NCBI GenBank assembly: GCA_004556565.1
Contig: SFGN01000007.1
Coordinates: forward strand, 29,707-93,706
Direction of reading: 5' to 3'
Length of the DNA: 64,000 nucleotides
Origin: Lachnospiraceae bacterium
Lineage (GTDB): Bacteria > Bacillota_A > Clostridia > Lachnospirales > Lachnospiraceae
Shown: positions 1 to 8,759 of the stretch, one piece after another
How the letters are laid out: each line of letters begins with the position of its first letter
Position numbering within the stretch: position 1 is the stretch's first letter
Program-made: the position numbers and the translations under genes
The notes under the pieces: generated by a model
What the model was told of the DNA's origin: nothing
Seen by the model: only the letters and a program-made list of their open reading frames with translations
The model's database searches: none

Positions 1-248
1 TTCTTATCATTATAATATTTAATCGGGCGGATTCCCTTTGTCTCTGTCTGAATCGGATTCATAACGCGAACCTCATCTATGATCCAGATAAACGTTGGTT
101 TCCAGTAGCAGCTTTGAAGAATTCCCTTTAGGGCTTCGTAGGTTGGTATCTGATAACTGAACTTTTCTCCTCCAACTCTGGTTACCGGATCAGAAAACAA
201 TGCATAATCACCGGTCACCTCAAACTCTACGGTATTTCTGTGTCCCAT
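1..248 (-). CDS. cas5c: Cas5c (type I-C Cascade subunit), N-terminal part
   Basis: Partial gene whose C-terminal part lies beyond the left edge; about 82 residues are visible. The N-terminus begins MGHRNTVEFEVTGDYALFSD and continues with PVTRVGGEKFSYQIPTYEAL, the usual start of Cas5c/Cas5d proteins: a ferredoxin-like RAMP fold followed by the segment that reads 'PT-EALKGIL...YWKPTFIW'. In type I-C systems Cas5c replaces Cas6, processes the crRNA and caps the 5' handle in Cascade. The ATG sits 9 bases after the cas3 stop, with an AGGAGG-type site overlapping the end of cas3, so the two are co-transcribed in the standard I-C order cas3-cas5. Subtype is inferred from this pair only. Confidence 0.88.
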   Translation of the reverse strand, partial: MGHRNTVEFEVTGDYALFSDPVTRVGGEKFSYQIPTYEALKGILQSCYWKPTFIWIIDEVRVMNPIQTETKGIRPIKYYNDK

Positions 249-257
249 ATGCTCCTC

Positions 258-2693
258 CTATAAAATGTAATTTCCGACTCCCGGCTCCGCTTTCTCATTC
301 AAGCCGTACTGTCTGTCATAAGCTTTCCTATCCAGAATCCATATTCTGTTTTCAAACAAGCCATACAATAATCCCTCCTCCCAAAGCTTGTCCCTCTGCC
401 ATTTGTAAATGCTGACCGTATATCCTTTCGCCTGCTTGACAATATTTTTCATCGAGGGCAGGAAAAAGTCCGTCCGCTCCGCCTCCCTCAACTTCTCAAT
501 CAGACTGACTCCGTCACCATGAGGCACCAGCACATCGAATGTCTGATCGTCAAAGACCTCAAATCTTTTTCCAATTGATTTAAACGGCTGACACAGAAAG
601 AAGGGCTCATCTTTTTTGGCATACGGATTATCATTTCCCAGCAGATTGGTCAGATAGAGCACGCTTTTGCAATCTTCTATCGGATACCTGATCTGCCGTT
701 TCATTCCTTTCTCCTGATACAGATTATTGTAAAAAATCTGTGTGGCAGATTCTCCGGTCAATGTCATATCTTTCATTTGCTTTGCTCTAATCAATACCTT
801 CTGTGTACTATTTTGCGCATCTGCAATTTCTTTCAGCATACTCAGATTTTCATCCTTAAGCTTAATTAGATACACTCTCCCTTTACGCCCATATTCATCA
901 CTTCGGTTGCACCGGCCCGCTGCCTGTGCCAGATTATCGATTCCTGCCAGCACCCGCACAACACAATCAAATGAGAAATCTACTCCTGCCTCTACTAACT
1001 GAGTTGAAATACAGATGATTTTTTTTACTTTTTGATGTTTTTTTAAATTATCCTGCAAAGCTGTCAATTTATTCTGTAATTCTTCCAGTACCTCCACCCT
1101 ATGCTTCTGACACATAGCAGTGGACAGATGGCAGATATACCAATCCTCTGCCTCCGAAATTTCTGCCATTCGCCCGAATAATTCCCGCGCTTCTCTCTTG
1201 GTATTACAGATTACCAGCAGGGATTCCCGCTCCTCCATTAATGAACGGCAAAAATCCACCCACATCTCCATATCCATACCATATGGATCTGTCCGGTCTG
1301 TGATGTCCGCTCTCTCAAATACTTCCATCTGTTGTTTCTCAAGTTTAACCATATCCGGCTGGATTGCAAACTTTACCGGCCAATCCAGTTTTTCCAGACA
1401 AGGCTGTGTTGCTGAGGATAATACTATGGTCGCATTGCAGTAGGCACTCAAAAAATTAATTGCCATATTAAACATTGCGATCGTCTTTTTCGGAATAGAC
1501 TGCACTTCATCAATAATAATCACACTATCACAAAGCGCGCGCATTCTTCCGATCGCAGAGGTCTTATGTGTGAACAGGATATTTAAAAGCTGCACCAATG
1601 TAGATATAATTATCGGCGATTCCCAGTTTTCTGTTAAAATCTCATACTCATCCAATTCCGCATTATCGCCCCCAAATTCTTTTTCACTGACCACATTCGA
1701 ATGATGTTCTAAAACCAGATTTTCATCCTGCACATATTCCCGGATAACCTTTGCATTTTGTTCCAACACACTTAAAAGAGGGATAATGAAAATAATTCTT
1801 TTTTTGTGAAACCTTTCTGCATGAGCCAGGGCATATCGCAAAGCAGAGAGCGTTTTTCCTGCACCTGTCGGTACATTGAGTCTGTAGATTCCAGCCGGTC
1901 TTTCGGCAGTTTCCAGGCATTGATCCGATATTATACTGCGAACCTGATTTATTGCGGAGGTCTTGTCAAATTGCGACAGTTTTCGTTCCAGATATTCCTT
2001 TTCGGATAACCACGAAAAGGACTTCTCTTTCAAAAAAGTGATCCCCTCCATAAATTCTGCCGTATCTCTTCTGTCTCCGTAAATGACACACGAAAGCAAG
2101 AGCCTTGCCAGCAATCCGATTTGGAAGAAAACCTTTTGTTTTTTTCCCTCCCAGTCAATCAGCAATTTCTGATATAATGTTTGAAATTCTTCTGTTGCTT
2201 TTCGAAACAAACGTTCAATTTCTTTCTTATCTGCTACCTGTTGCAAGAAATTATGTTGAGCTTCTTCATAACACAATTCCGCTTTATCCTTCTGCAGCCT
2301 ATGTAAAAATCCATTTTTTCCTTCCAGATCAACACAATCAAACAAACCATGATGGGCGCCGATCGCATAGCTTATGATTTCTGCTGTCAGTTTGTCCATT
2401 GGCGATGTGGATTTGGCGTGAAAGTTCTCCAGAATATATATAATCCCGGCAAACGTATGGTTCACGGAGCCGCGCACTACCGACTCTCCGGAAAAAGCAG
2501 CCTCCAGATAATCATTATACTTCTTTGTAGCTTTGCCCATATCATGCAAAAGCCCCGCCAAATATGCCATATGATAGAATCCTATATTTTCCACGCAAGA
2601 AGACGCATATTCTGCGGTTTGAACACAATGCGCTCTTAGACTCTGCTCTTCCCGTATTCCGCTCTTATTTGTTAAATGTGCAAATAAATTCAT
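258..2693 (-). CDS. cas3: CRISPR-associated nuclease/helicase Cas3 (type I-C)
   Basis: Full-length 811-residue Cas3, the effector recruited by Cascade to nick and unwind target DNA. An N-terminal HD nuclease domain shows LLHDMGKATKKYNDYL near residue 48 and a further AHHGLF metal-site motif near 113. A superfamily 2 helicase follows, with Walker A PTGAGKTLSALRYAL (about 275-290), Walker B-type IIIDEVQ (about 392), SAT motif LSSATQP (about 425) and motif VI QAAGRCNR (about 612). All these motifs are intact, so the enzyme looks functional. It is the first gene of the cas operon, preceded by a good sigma-A promoter and followed by cas5c. No CRISPR repeats are in the window; the array should lie to the left. 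Confidence 0.96.
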   Translation of the reverse strand: MNLFAHLTNKSGIREEQSLRAHCVQTAEYASSCVENIGFYHMAYLAGLLHDMGKATKKYNDYLEAAFSGESVVRGSVNHTFAGIIYILENFHAKSTSPMDKLTAEIISYAIGAHHGLFDCVDLEGKNGFLHRLQKDKAELCYEEAQHNFLQQVADKKEIERLFRKATEEFQTLYQKLLIDWEGKKQKVFFQIGLLARLLLSCVIYGDRRDTAEFMEGITFLKEKSFSWLSEKEYLERKLSQFDKTSAINQVRSIISDQCLETAERPAGIYRLNVPTGAGKTLSALRYALAHAERFHKKRIIFIIPLLSVLEQNAKVIREYVQDENLVLEHHSNVVSEKEFGGDNAELDEYEILTENWESPIIISTLVQLLNILFTHKTSAIGRMRALCDSVIIIDEVQSIPKKTIAMFNMAINFLSAYCNATIVLSSATQPCLEKLDWPVKFAIQPDMVKLEKQQMEVFERADITDRTDPYGMDMEMWVDFCRSLMEERESLLVICNTKREARELFGRMAEISEAEDWYICHLSTAMCQKHRVEVLEELQNKLTALQDNLKKHQKVKKIICISTQLVEAGVDFSFDCVVRVLAGIDNLAQAAGRCNRSDEYGRKGRVYLIKLKDENLSMLKEIADAQNSTQKVLIRAKQMKDMTLTGESATQIFYNNLYQEKGMKRQIRYPIEDCKSVLYLTNLLGNDNPYAKKDEPFFLCQPFKSIGKRFEVFDDQTFDVLVPHGDGVSLIEKLREAERTDFFLPSMKNIVKQAKGYTVSIYKWQRDKLWEEGLLYGLFENRIWILDRKAYDRQYGLNEKAEPGVGNYIL

Positions 2694-2740
2694 ACTTTTC
2701 CTGTCCTTTAGTGTATGTGAATATCATATTCCCAATCAAC

Positions 2741-2770
2741 ATAATACACTTCTCTCAAAATAACTGTTAA
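2741..2770 (-). promoter_or_regulatory. Predicted sigma-A promoter of the cas operon
   Basis: Read on the minus strand, a -35 box TTAACA (2765-2770) and a -10 box TATTAT (2741-2746) are separated by 18 bp. Each box differs from consensus at one position. The predicted start lies about 40 bp upstream of the cas3 ATG, and no other gene on this strand intervenes. This is sequence-based inference. Confidence 0.5.
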
Positions 2771-2807
2771 CCCACATATATTAAAGTATCTAAAGAAAAT
2801 CCTCTCT

Positions 2808-2978
2808 TCAACTTCGCCATTTACATATGAACACTTTCTCCTGTAAATTCTTACCTTTTTTCTTCACTGTGCTGTAAATATTTTTTATGCTTTCTAAATA
2901 CTCCTCTTCAACTGGCGACGAATTCTGTGCCTGATATTTCCTATACTCTTCTGTTGTTACTGAAATATCTAAATACAT
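2808..2978 (-). CDS. Small hypothetical protein (56 aa)
   Basis: A short reading frame between the cas promoter and the MBL gene. The chosen ATG (2976-2978) follows AAGAGGT; a longer frame starts at 3044. The product is hydrophilic, with an acidic middle (SSPVEEEYLESIKNIY) and a basic end (KKKGKNLQEKVFICKWRS), and has no signal peptide, membrane segment or recognised motif. It could be a chance frame or the end of a lost gene. I do not recognise a family. Confidence 0.3.
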   Translation of the reverse strand: MYLDISVTTEEYRKYQAQNSSPVEEEYLESIKNIYSTVKKKGKNLQEKVFICKWRS

Positions 2979-3053
2979 GGATACCTCTTTTCTCTTCATG
3001 CACTGCTGATTTTGATATATTTCTCCATGTAACATGTCCTGCACAATCTTTAT

Positions 3054-3899
3054 TTATAGCTTCTTCCGCACTCTTTTTCTACATGCTTCTATGCTTTTCT
3101 TAACTAAAGGATTCCCACAAAACTGCAAGATTTCTGCCCGCCTCAGAACTTCTTTATTTTTCTCATCTTCCGTTTGTTCTGCAAACTCCCTCTCTACCTG
3201 TATTACCGATTCTTTGAATCTGCAAAGCATTGTTTTACTGTTTTTCACGACCTCTTTTAATTTTTCTTTGTTATACACATGATCCCAAGCCGGACAATAG
3301 TATTCGATTTTATCCAAACTATATATTATATCAAGGCTTTTTATACTCTCTTCAAAATCAATAAAAATAGGCAGATCATCTGCTGTTGGAATCGCATCGC
3401 CTGTAAAAACCGTGTTACTATTTAATACAAATGACATTGACCCATGGGAATGTCCCGGCGTTGCAACTGCATGGATCATCAATCCATTTTCCAGTTGAAT
3501 TTTTTCTCCGTCACAAAGAGGCTCATCTACGTGAACAGATTCGGATAACAATTGATAAAAATTCGGTATAGGTCTTTCTTCAAATTGCTTCTGAATGTTC
3601 TCAATCCAAGAAAGTTCCATGCATGGCGCATATATTTTGCACTCTGTCAATCTTTTTATTGCTGCAGCTGCTCCTGCATGATCCGGATGCGAATGTGTAA
3701 GAAAAATTCCTTTTATATCGTTAAGGCATCTTCCTATTGACTCCATATATTCTGCTATCTCCGTCTCCGAACCGGCAACACCACTGTCTATCAGATAACA
3801 GTTCTTTCCTGTTATCAGATAGATATTGATATATCTTTTGACCTTTGAGGTTACCCAAAATTCTTTTCGTATTAAATGCACATGCTCATTTATTCTCAT
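3054..3899 (-). CDS. MBL-fold metallo-hydrolase
   Basis: A 281-residue metallo-beta-lactamase-fold protein. The hallmark THSHPDHAG metal-binding motif lies near residue 70, TPGHSHGSMS near 150 and FTGDAIP near 165, so both metal sites look complete. YLIDSGV near residue 38 is the usual first strand. The substrate cannot be told from sequence. A helical, charged C-terminal extension (about 240-281) ends RKRVRKKL. The ATG at 3899 is chosen because AAAGGAGG lies just upstream; it follows the DUF1330 stop by 13 bp, so the two genes form an operon. The nearby defective TetR gene and matching palindromes suggest the pair was once repressor-controlled. Confidence 0.85.
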   Translation of the reverse strand: MRINEHVHLIRKEFWVTSKVKRYINIYLITGKNCYLIDSGVAGSETEIAEYMESIGRCLNDIKGIFLTHSHPDHAGAAAAIKRLTECKIYAPCMELSWIENIQKQFEERPIPNFYQLLSESVHVDEPLCDGEKIQLENGLMIHAVATPGHSHGSMSFVLNSNTVFTGDAIPTADDLPIFIDFEESIKSLDIIYSLDKIEYYCPAWDHVYNKEKLKEVVKNSKTMLCRFKESVIQVEREFAEQTEDEKNKEVLRRAEILQFCGNPLVKKSIEACRKRVRKKL

Positions 3900-3912
3900 G
3901 ATATTGCCTCCT

Positions 3913-4200
3913 TTATTCAACGATAACTGCTCTGCCCGTCACGGAATTTTCCCTTAAAGATGCTATTTTTTTATATTCCACCGAAGAAAAACAATCCTCT
4001 AATTGTTTACGCGACTTAAACTCAATAATGATAACCCTGTCTGGACTCCATTCTTTACTCAATGCTGTTATTTTTTCAGAACGTATTACATATTTTCCAT
4101 CATATTTTTCTACGATCGGCTTTACCAATTCAATATAATCTGCATATCCATTCATATCATTTTCTTTATCAAAACTTATCGTTGCAATAAAAATGACCAT
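3913..4200 (-). CDS. DUF1330 domain protein
   Basis: A 95-residue protein of the DUF1330 (dimeric alpha/beta barrel) family. Supporting features are the opening FIATISFDKENDMNGYADYI, the central VEKYDGKYVIRSEKITAL and the strand WSPDRVIIIEFKSRKQLEDC. Members are small cytoplasmic ferredoxin-like-fold proteins; the biochemical role of most is unknown. The ATG at 4200 is preceded by AAAGGAGGAAAT, a much better site than any upstream in-frame start. First gene of a two-gene operon with the MBL hydrolase; an operator-like palindrome lies 14-31 bp upstream of the start codon. Confidence 0.8.
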   Translation of the reverse strand: MVIFIATISFDKENDMNGYADYIELVKPIVEKYDGKYVIRSEKITALSKEWSPDRVIIIEFKSRKQLEDCFSSVEYKKIASLRENSVTGRAVIVE

Positions 4201-4213
4201 ATTTCCTCCTTTG

Positions 4214-4231
4214 TGCAAGTATTCACTTGCA
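4214..4231. promoter_or_regulatory. Operator-like palindrome upstream of the DUF1330-MBL operon
   Basis: Perfect 7-bp arms TGCAAGT and ACTTGCA separated by 4 bp. It lies just upstream of the DUF1330 ribosome binding site. The same GCAAGT-N4-ACTTGC pattern recurs at 4622-4637 in front of the TetR-family gene remnant, so both are probably operators of that repressor. Confidence 0.6.
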
Positions 4232-4268
4232 TTTAGATCAAAAGAGAAATGGTACACACGCACCATTC

Positions 4269-4599
4269 CTAAACTCTTATTCCGTCTTTCGTTATTTCAT
4301 ACAAATCAGGCTCACGCAATCCCAAAGAGATTTTTCCCATCTTAGGAATTACCTTCATATAATACACTGTAGCAAATGAATATAAATCTTTCTCCAACTC
4401 GCCATCATATCTGAAATTTTCCTCCCTAAGACATGGATTCCTTTGCTGACACCACAATTTCTTTCTTCCCTTTAAATTTGCGAAAAAATAGTACATTCTT
4501 TGATTTCTGCTCTTTTCGCAATATCCTTTGTGGTTGTGGCCATATAATCTTTTCCATAATCAGATTCATTGTAGAATCCATAATTCTTTTTTGTTTCAT
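4269..4599 (-). pseudogene. Frameshifted, truncated TetR/AcrR-family regulator
   Basis: A TetR-type N-terminus is spread over three frames. MKQKRIMDSTMNLIMEK (start 4599, GGAG site upstream) continues in a second frame as DYMATTTKDIAKRAEIKECT, the classic TetR helix-turn-helix. It then moves back to the first frame as FRKFKGKKEIVV, and to a third as ENFRYDGELEKDLYSFATVY, ending IRV at 4269. The first break fits loss of one A from an A-run (GAAAAG), the second gain of one T in a T-run, and the third a one-base gain near ATGTCTTAGG. Only about 110 of the usual 190 residues remain, so the ligand-binding domain is also lost. No functional repressor is expected. Confidence 0.75.
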
Positions 4600-4621
4600 C
4601 ACACATATCTCCAACCATCCC

Positions 4622-4637
4622 GCAAGTACTTACTTGC
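4622..4637. promoter_or_regulatory. Operator-like palindrome upstream of the TetR remnant
   Basis: Arms GCAAGT and ACTTGC with a 4-bp spacer, 23-38 bp upstream of the predicted TetR start. It matches the arm sequence and spacing of the palindrome at 4214-4231. TetR regulators often repress themselves and an adjacent operon through matched operators, which is the inferred arrangement here. Confidence 0.6.
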
Positions 4638-4759
4638 ATTTTAGTATAAGCATGATATCATGTCAAGAACTCCAAAATATTTTTTTAGTATTGTCCTCAT
4701 ACCCACTCTGCGGAAACACACACATCTATTTTTGCCCCAAATCAGCGGACCCATTTGAT

Positions 4760-6154
4760 TTACTGGGCTTTTCTCGACAGAAGGCAGACAGTCTCCACAT
4801 GTCCTGTCATAGGGAATTGGTCTACTGCCCTCCATTTTTCCAGCTCATACCCTTCCCCGCACAGATATTTCAAGTCTCTCGCCAATGTCGCAGAATCACA
4901 GCTTACATACACGATCCGTTGAGGTTTCATCCTTACCATCGTCTGCAGTACGATTTCCTCACAGCCTTTTCTCGGCGGGTCAACTACGATGACATCCACA
5001 TGTGCCTGTGCTCCCGGGTGCTCCGTCCCGTATCTTGCATAGAATTCCGGCAGCACCTCTTCTGCTTTCCCGACAAAAAATTCTGCATTTCCGATTCCGT
5101 TTATCTTTGCATTGTGTTTAGCGTCATCTATAGCCTGAGGCACGATTTCTACGCCGTACACATTCTTTGCTTTTTTTGCGAGGAAGAGGGAAATAGTACC
5201 GATTCCACAGTACAGATCCCAGACGGTTTCTTGCCCTTTGAGGCCGGCATATTCAAGTGCCAGTCCGTACAGCTTTTCCGTCTGGACCGGATTCACCTGA
5301 TAAAAGGACAGTGGGGATATCTGATATTTTATTTCTCCGATATAATCTGTAATATACGACTTGCCCCAGAGTGTTTTGTAAGAATCGCCCATGATGACAT
5401 TGTTCCTCTTTGTATTCGGGCTGACGGAAATGCTTGTCATACCCGGTATGGTTACCAGTTTGTCCACCAGTTCTTTGCTCTGTGGGATACCGGAGCCGTT
5501 CACCACATAACAGACCATGATCTCTTCAGTAGTAAATCCATAGCGGATCAGTACATGACGGATCAGACCTTTTCCTGTTTTTTCATCATAGGAAGGAATA
5601 TGGTATTGTCTCATAAATGCCAAAGTATGTTCCAGAATCTCCTTATTTACAGGAACTCCCAGAGCGCAGTCTGTGTTGGCGATAATGTCATGGGTGCGCC
5701 CCGCATAAAAACCTGTCACCGGCTGTCCTTCCCTGTCCGTTCCGAACGGGAACTGAGCCTTGTTCCGGTATTGGAACGGCTTTTCCATCCCCACGATCGG
5801 TTCCATAATTTTTTCCAGGAAAGATGCATCAAAGCCGCCGATACGCTCCAGATTTCCTTTTACTTTATCCTGCTTGAACTGAAGCTGCCGTTCATAGGAC
5901 ATTTCCTGAATCTGGCAGCCGCCGCAGCTGCGGGCATACGCACATTTCGGTGAAATACGATGCGGCGAAGGAGCGAGTATTTTCATAAGGCGGGCATAGC
6001 CATAGTTTTTCTTCGCCTTCATCACCTTCGCTTCCACCACATCTCCGATGACCGCATCCTTAATAAATAAGGTATAGCCATTTACCTTGCCTATACCTTC
6101 TCCATCAACACCTATATCTGTAATTGTCACTGTAACAATTGTATTCTTTTCCAT
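4760..6154 (-). CDS. rlmD: 23S rRNA (uracil-C5)-methyltransferase, RlmD/RlmCD family
   Basis: SAM-dependent RNA methyltransferase that forms 5-methyluridine in 23S rRNA. An N-terminal TRAM/OB domain (ITDIGVDGEGIGKVNGYTLF) is followed by a Cys cluster for a 4Fe-4S centre (CAYARSCGGC near residue 70, with DCALG later). The Rossmann methyltransferase domain shows VWDLYCGIGTISLFLA, DVIVVDPPRKGCEE and the catalytic-loop Cys in RIVYVSCDSATLARDL. About 464 residues is normal for the family. I take the second of two tandem ATGs (6154), after AAGGA; an in-frame ATG at 6202 is possible and would abut the preceding gene. Translationally linked to the upstream YhaM-like gene. Confidence 0.92.
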   Translation of the reverse strand: MEKNTIVTVTITDIGVDGEGIGKVNGYTLFIKDAVIGDVVEAKVMKAKKNYGYARLMKILAPSPHRISPKCAYARSCGGCQIQEMSYERQLQFKQDKVKGNLERIGGFDASFLEKIMEPIVGMEKPFQYRNKAQFPFGTDREGQPVTGFYAGRTHDIIANTDCALGVPVNKEILEHTLAFMRQYHIPSYDEKTGKGLIRHVLIRYGFTTEEIMVCYVVNGSGIPQSKELVDKLVTIPGMTSISVSPNTKRNNVIMGDSYKTLWGKSYITDYIGEIKYQISPLSFYQVNPVQTEKLYGLALEYAGLKGQETVWDLYCGIGTISLFLAKKAKNVYGVEIVPQAIDDAKHNAKINGIGNAEFFVGKAEEVLPEFYARYGTEHPGAQAHVDVIVVDPPRKGCEEIVLQTMVRMKPQRIVYVSCDSATLARDLKYLCGEGYELEKWRAVDQFPMTGHVETVCLLSRKAQ

Positions 6155-6202
6155 CATATCTTCCTTATCTGTAATATCATTTTGCAAATAACTATACAGC
6201 AT

Positions 6203-7144
6203 TTAAACAGATGATTTTCTGAGATTTGACTCGAACAGCCGGTTATATCCAAGCCACTCCGTTCCTGTCTTATCCTTAAAAATCTCTTTCAAGGTCTGCA
6301 TTTTTGCATCGGCATTGTCCGCAATATTCAATGCAACCGCCTCTGCCAGAGCCGGCTTTTTCGGGGAACCGTATTCCAGTTCACCGTGATGTGCCACAAC
6401 ACAGTGCTTCCACTCATTTGCCAGCTTTTCCGGAAAGCCCGGAAGGGAACGGATTGCTTCGCCGATCATTTCCACACCGATTACAATATGCCCGATCAGC
6501 TGGCCTTCATCCGTATAATCATTATCCGGGAAAGAGGATAGTTCGCGCACTTTTCCAATATCATGGCAGATAGCTGACGCAAACAGAAGATCCCGATTAA
6601 GAATCTCATATGCCCCTGCCAGATATTCACAGAATTTCACAACACTTAATGTATGCTCCAATAACCCTCCGGCAAATCCGTGATGTACAGTCTTCGCTGC
6701 GGAATGTCCTTTAAACAGCTTGATAAAATCCTCATCTTTTACAAAATAATACTCTACGCCCCGGCGAAGCCACGGATTTGAAATGCTTCTGACATAGCCA
6801 AGCAGTTCTTCATACATTGTATCCACACTTTTTTCAGAAGTCGGCATATAATCGGCAGGATTATAATCCCCCTCCGACGCAATGCGGAGCTGTTTGACAT
6901 TAAGCTGCAGATTATTATTATATGTGATGACATCTCCCACGACCTCAACAAAATCTTTCTCGTCATAATCTGCAATTCCGCTGGAATTCGGATCCCATAT
7001 TTTTCCGTCCACCGTTCCTGTCTTATCCTGAAGGATCAGGCTGTCATATGGTTTACCGTTTCGCGTCTCCGCGGTACGTTTTCCTTTGCACAGGTAAATG
7101 CTTCTGATACTGTCTCCGTCATGTAAATCTTTAATATACTTCAT
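6203..7144 (-). CDS. yhaM: YhaM-like 3'-5' exoribonuclease (OB fold + HD domain)
   Basis: A 313-residue protein with an N-terminal OB-fold nucleic-acid-binding segment (SLILQDKTGTVDGKIWDP, about 36-53) and a metal-dependent HD domain. The latter has HGFAGGLLEHTLSVVKFCE near residue 155 and ASAICHDIGKVREL near 189, then HGELEYGSPKKP near 253. This layout is that of YhaM, a processive RNA 3'-end nuclease of Firmicutes. Length matches the family (about 314). It lies immediately upstream of rlmD with no gap, making an RNA-processing and rRNA-modification operon. Confidence 0.88.
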   Translation of the reverse strand: MKYIKDLHDGDSIRSIYLCKGKRTAETRNGKPYDSLILQDKTGTVDGKIWDPNSSGIADYDEKDFVEVVGDVITYNNNLQLNVKQLRIASEGDYNPADYMPTSEKSVDTMYEELLGYVRSISNPWLRRGVEYYFVKDEDFIKLFKGHSAAKTVHHGFAGGLLEHTLSVVKFCEYLAGAYEILNRDLLFASAICHDIGKVRELSSFPDNDYTDEGQLIGHIVIGVEMIGEAIRSLPGFPEKLANEWKHCVVAHHGELEYGSPKKPALAEAVALNIADNADAKMQTLKEIFKDKTGTEWLGYNRLFESNLRKSSV

Positions 7145-7284
7145 TACTGATATAACCTCTTTCTGTCCGGCTTCGATTTTTCTATTTCTTTTCGTCTTTA
7201 ATTTTTCTATCTTCCTGTTTTGTTATTACTCTTCTGTTTTCTGTCCTGTTATTTTTCTTCTGTTTCTCTGCTTCTCAGCAGGTT

Positions 7285-8565
7285 TTACTCCTGGCTTCCG
7301 ACAGTCACGGTAAATTCCACATCCACATATCCGTCCAGCCCCCGGCGTTTGCCCTGTATTTTCACGTTTTGTCCTTTTGAGCACGCCAGGACAGCTTTCT
7401 CATAGGTTGATGTCCCGGTGATATCCGTATCGTCTATTTTCTGTAATATATCTCCATTCTGGATTCCGGCCGCCATGGCGGGTGAATCCGTCCCTACTTT
7501 CGTCACATACATTCCGGTCGGAATATCCTGCTGTTCAGAGATTTCCGCGGTAATGGTCAATCCATGTACCCCCACATAAGGGACGCTCTCTCCATTAAGC
7601 AGCAGCTCCAGCACTGACTTCAGATCTGAAATTGCCAATGCATTTGCCGTAGTACTTTTGGCATCTTCCCAAAGTCCGTCCCTAATCATTCCCACCATTT
7701 CGCCTTTTTGATTAAAGAGAAATCCTGTCCCGCCGACAACAGATGCAATGTCAGTAGCGATCACATCACACTTACCATCTGAAAACACCTCATCATACTC
7801 TGTAGAACTGACAATCCCGTATCCTACGCCTCCTGAATACCCAAACATATTGCCCAGTGCAATCACCACGTCACCCCTGGACACGCTGTAGGAATTTCCA
7901 AGCTTTGCCGTTTTGATCGCACTCCATGTACCTTCCGTAATTTCGGATCTGTTCACAGAAAATACCGCCAGCCCACGGTTTTCATCCTGTTTTTTTAAAA
8001 TGGCAGAATACTCACTTTTATCACAAAATGTCACGGTCCAGCTGCTTCCCCGACTGCAGATTTTATTATCGACAAGAATCAGAAGTTCCCGTCCGTTATC
8101 AGCAGTAATCAGCCCTGACATAGTTTCCTGATTCCCGCTTTTATCAGGTATCTCATCATCCTCTTCCGCCACACACACAGATACCACACTCTGCTCTGCC
8201 TCATCCGCAGTCTGGTACATGCTCTGCATGATCGTTCGATAGCTGTCTGCCGTCAGCTCAGGAGACGCAGCCTGTGCCCCGGTTTCCCCGACCGTTTCAT
8301 TCAGAGAAGTGTCAGCGTCATCCTCAGGTATTGTAACTTCCTGCATATCTTTGCCGGCTGTATCATCCACCCATGGTTTTAATGCATAAAAACCGCCGCA
8401 GGCAAAAATACCAAATACAAATCCACAAATAGCTGTTTTTAAAATCTGTGCCCGCACCTGCTTTTTGCTGACCGGCTTGGGTTTGATCGTTTCTTTTAGG
8501 AAATCATAGGAGCTGCTTTCATCGCTCTCCTGCTGTCTCCTGTTTTTATTATTTCCGTCCATCAT
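7285..8565 (-). CDS. Membrane-anchored HtrA-like protein lacking the catalytic triad, with PDZ domain
   Basis: About 427 residues. A basic cytoplasmic N-terminus (KPKPVSKKQVRAQILK) precedes one membrane helix (TAICGFVFGIFACGGFYAL), an acidic linker, a trypsin-fold domain and a C-terminal PDZ domain (VTKVGTDSPAMAAGIQNGDI). The fold matches HtrA: LGNSYSVSRGDVVIALGN, then GIVSS, then a TDIASVVGGTGFLFN segment. The catalytic residues do not match: the Ser motif GNSGG reads VVGGTG, the Asp strand reads GLAVF, and the His strand reads LVDNKI. It is therefore probably a non-proteolytic binding or sensing protein. The ATG at 8565 (after GGAGG) is preferred over an in-frame start at 8679. Confidence 0.82.
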   Translation of the reverse strand: MMDGNNKNRRQQESDESSSYDFLKETIKPKPVSKKQVRAQILKTAICGFVFGIFACGGFYALKPWVDDTAGKDMQEVTIPEDDADTSLNETVGETGAQAASPELTADSYRTIMQSMYQTADEAEQSVVSVCVAEEDDEIPDKSGNQETMSGLITADNGRELLILVDNKICSRGSSWTVTFCDKSEYSAILKKQDENRGLAVFSVNRSEITEGTWSAIKTAKLGNSYSVSRGDVVIALGNMFGYSGGVGYGIVSSTEYDEVFSDGKCDVIATDIASVVGGTGFLFNQKGEMVGMIRDGLWEDAKSTTANALAISDLKSVLELLLNGESVPYVGVHGLTITAEISEQQDIPTGMYVTKVGTDSPAMAAGIQNGDILQKIDDTDITGTSTYEKAVLACSKGQNVKIQGKRRGLDGYVDVEFTVTVGSQE

Positions 8566-8730
8566 CCTGCTGCCCTCCGCGCCACCTCCGCCACAATGTT
8601 TCTTAAACCACTGGTTCTTCTGGTTATTTTCAGAACACCGTGCAGAAATAGATACTGAACCCAACAAGTAAAGCGGCATCCGGAATATCTGAAGTGTTCC
8701 ATCCGCTTCTTCTGCTACCCTTTACGTTAC

Positions 8731-8759
8731 AGTATAACCGATTCATAAAAATTGTTCAA
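8731..8759 (-). promoter_or_regulatory. Predicted sigma-A promoter of the HtrA-like gene
   Basis: On the minus strand TTGAAC (8754-8759) and TATACT (8731-8736) are 17 bp apart, close to consensus. Transcription would begin near 8724, giving a leader of about 160 nt to the chosen ATG at 8565. Confidence 0.65.

Noticed and set aside
4269..4599. Frameshifts in the TetR gene as sequencing error
   Set aside because: Possible for one break, but three separate breaks plus loss of the C-terminal half, beside long intact genes, make real decay more likely.
4433..5953. A 506-codon open frame on the plus strand
   Set aside because: It lies opposite rlmD, has no plausible domain, and its translation is rich in Cys, His and Phe as expected for an antisense shadow. 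The rlmD gene on the other strand has all family motifs.
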